Assembly: GCA_039798065.1 (NCBI GenBank)
Contig: JBDKGS010000259.1
Location: 1 to 6,270 of the forward strand
Reading direction: 5' to 3'
DNA length: 6,270 bases
DNA from: UBA5070 sp039798065
GTDB taxonomy: Bacteria; Fibrobacterota; Fibrobacteria; UBA5070
This document shows, piece by piece, positions 6,270-6,270 of this stretch. The notes under the pieces are model-generated. The model did not search any database. It was not told the origin of the DNA and saw nothing but the letters and a program-made list of their open reading frames with translations. Each line of letters begins with the position of its first letter. Positions within the stretch are counted from its first letter, which is position 1. A program made the translations under genes and the position numbers.

Positions 6270-6270
6270 G

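Overview
The window looks like chromosomal DNA of a GC-rich, plant-polymer-degrading member of the Fibrobacterota (Fibrobacteres). The main pointer is a very long minus-strand surface protein with an unmistakable fibro-slime domain (a family named from Fibrobacter and slime moulds). It is joined to many Ig-like beta-sandwich modules and has a C-terminus resembling those of type IX secretion clients. The second pointer is a GH5 subfamily-2-type endoglucanase. The base composition is clearly higher in GC than expected for rumen Fibrobacter succinogenes, so a non-rumen relative is more likely. This placement is inference; no marker gene is present.

Layout. Positions 2-1745 hold three plus-strand genes that read as one operon. 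The first is the 3' end of a signalling protein with a receiver-like domain (2-571). The second is a small open reading frame for a 42-residue, tryptophan-rich, single-span membrane protein (604-732). The third is a lipoprotein GH5 endoglucanase (729-1745), which appears to start at a rare CTG codon overlapping the stop of the small gene. A 141-base convergent intergenic region (1746-1886) follows. It carries a nearly perfect 41-base hairpin (1753-1793), a probable bidirectional terminator. The rest of the window, 1887-6269, is one minus-strand reading frame of 1460 codons, probably open beyond the right edge.

How the parts fit. The endoglucanase is predicted to sit on the cell envelope and cut beta-1,4-glucan internally. 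The fibro-slime protein is predicted to be exported and to bind carbohydrate or matrix at the surface. Together they suggest a cellulose-attachment and degradation locus. The two transcription units converge, so they are neighbours rather than one operon. The least described items are the tryptophan-rich small membrane protein coupled to the cellulase, and the CxxC-bearing tandem repeats of the large protein.
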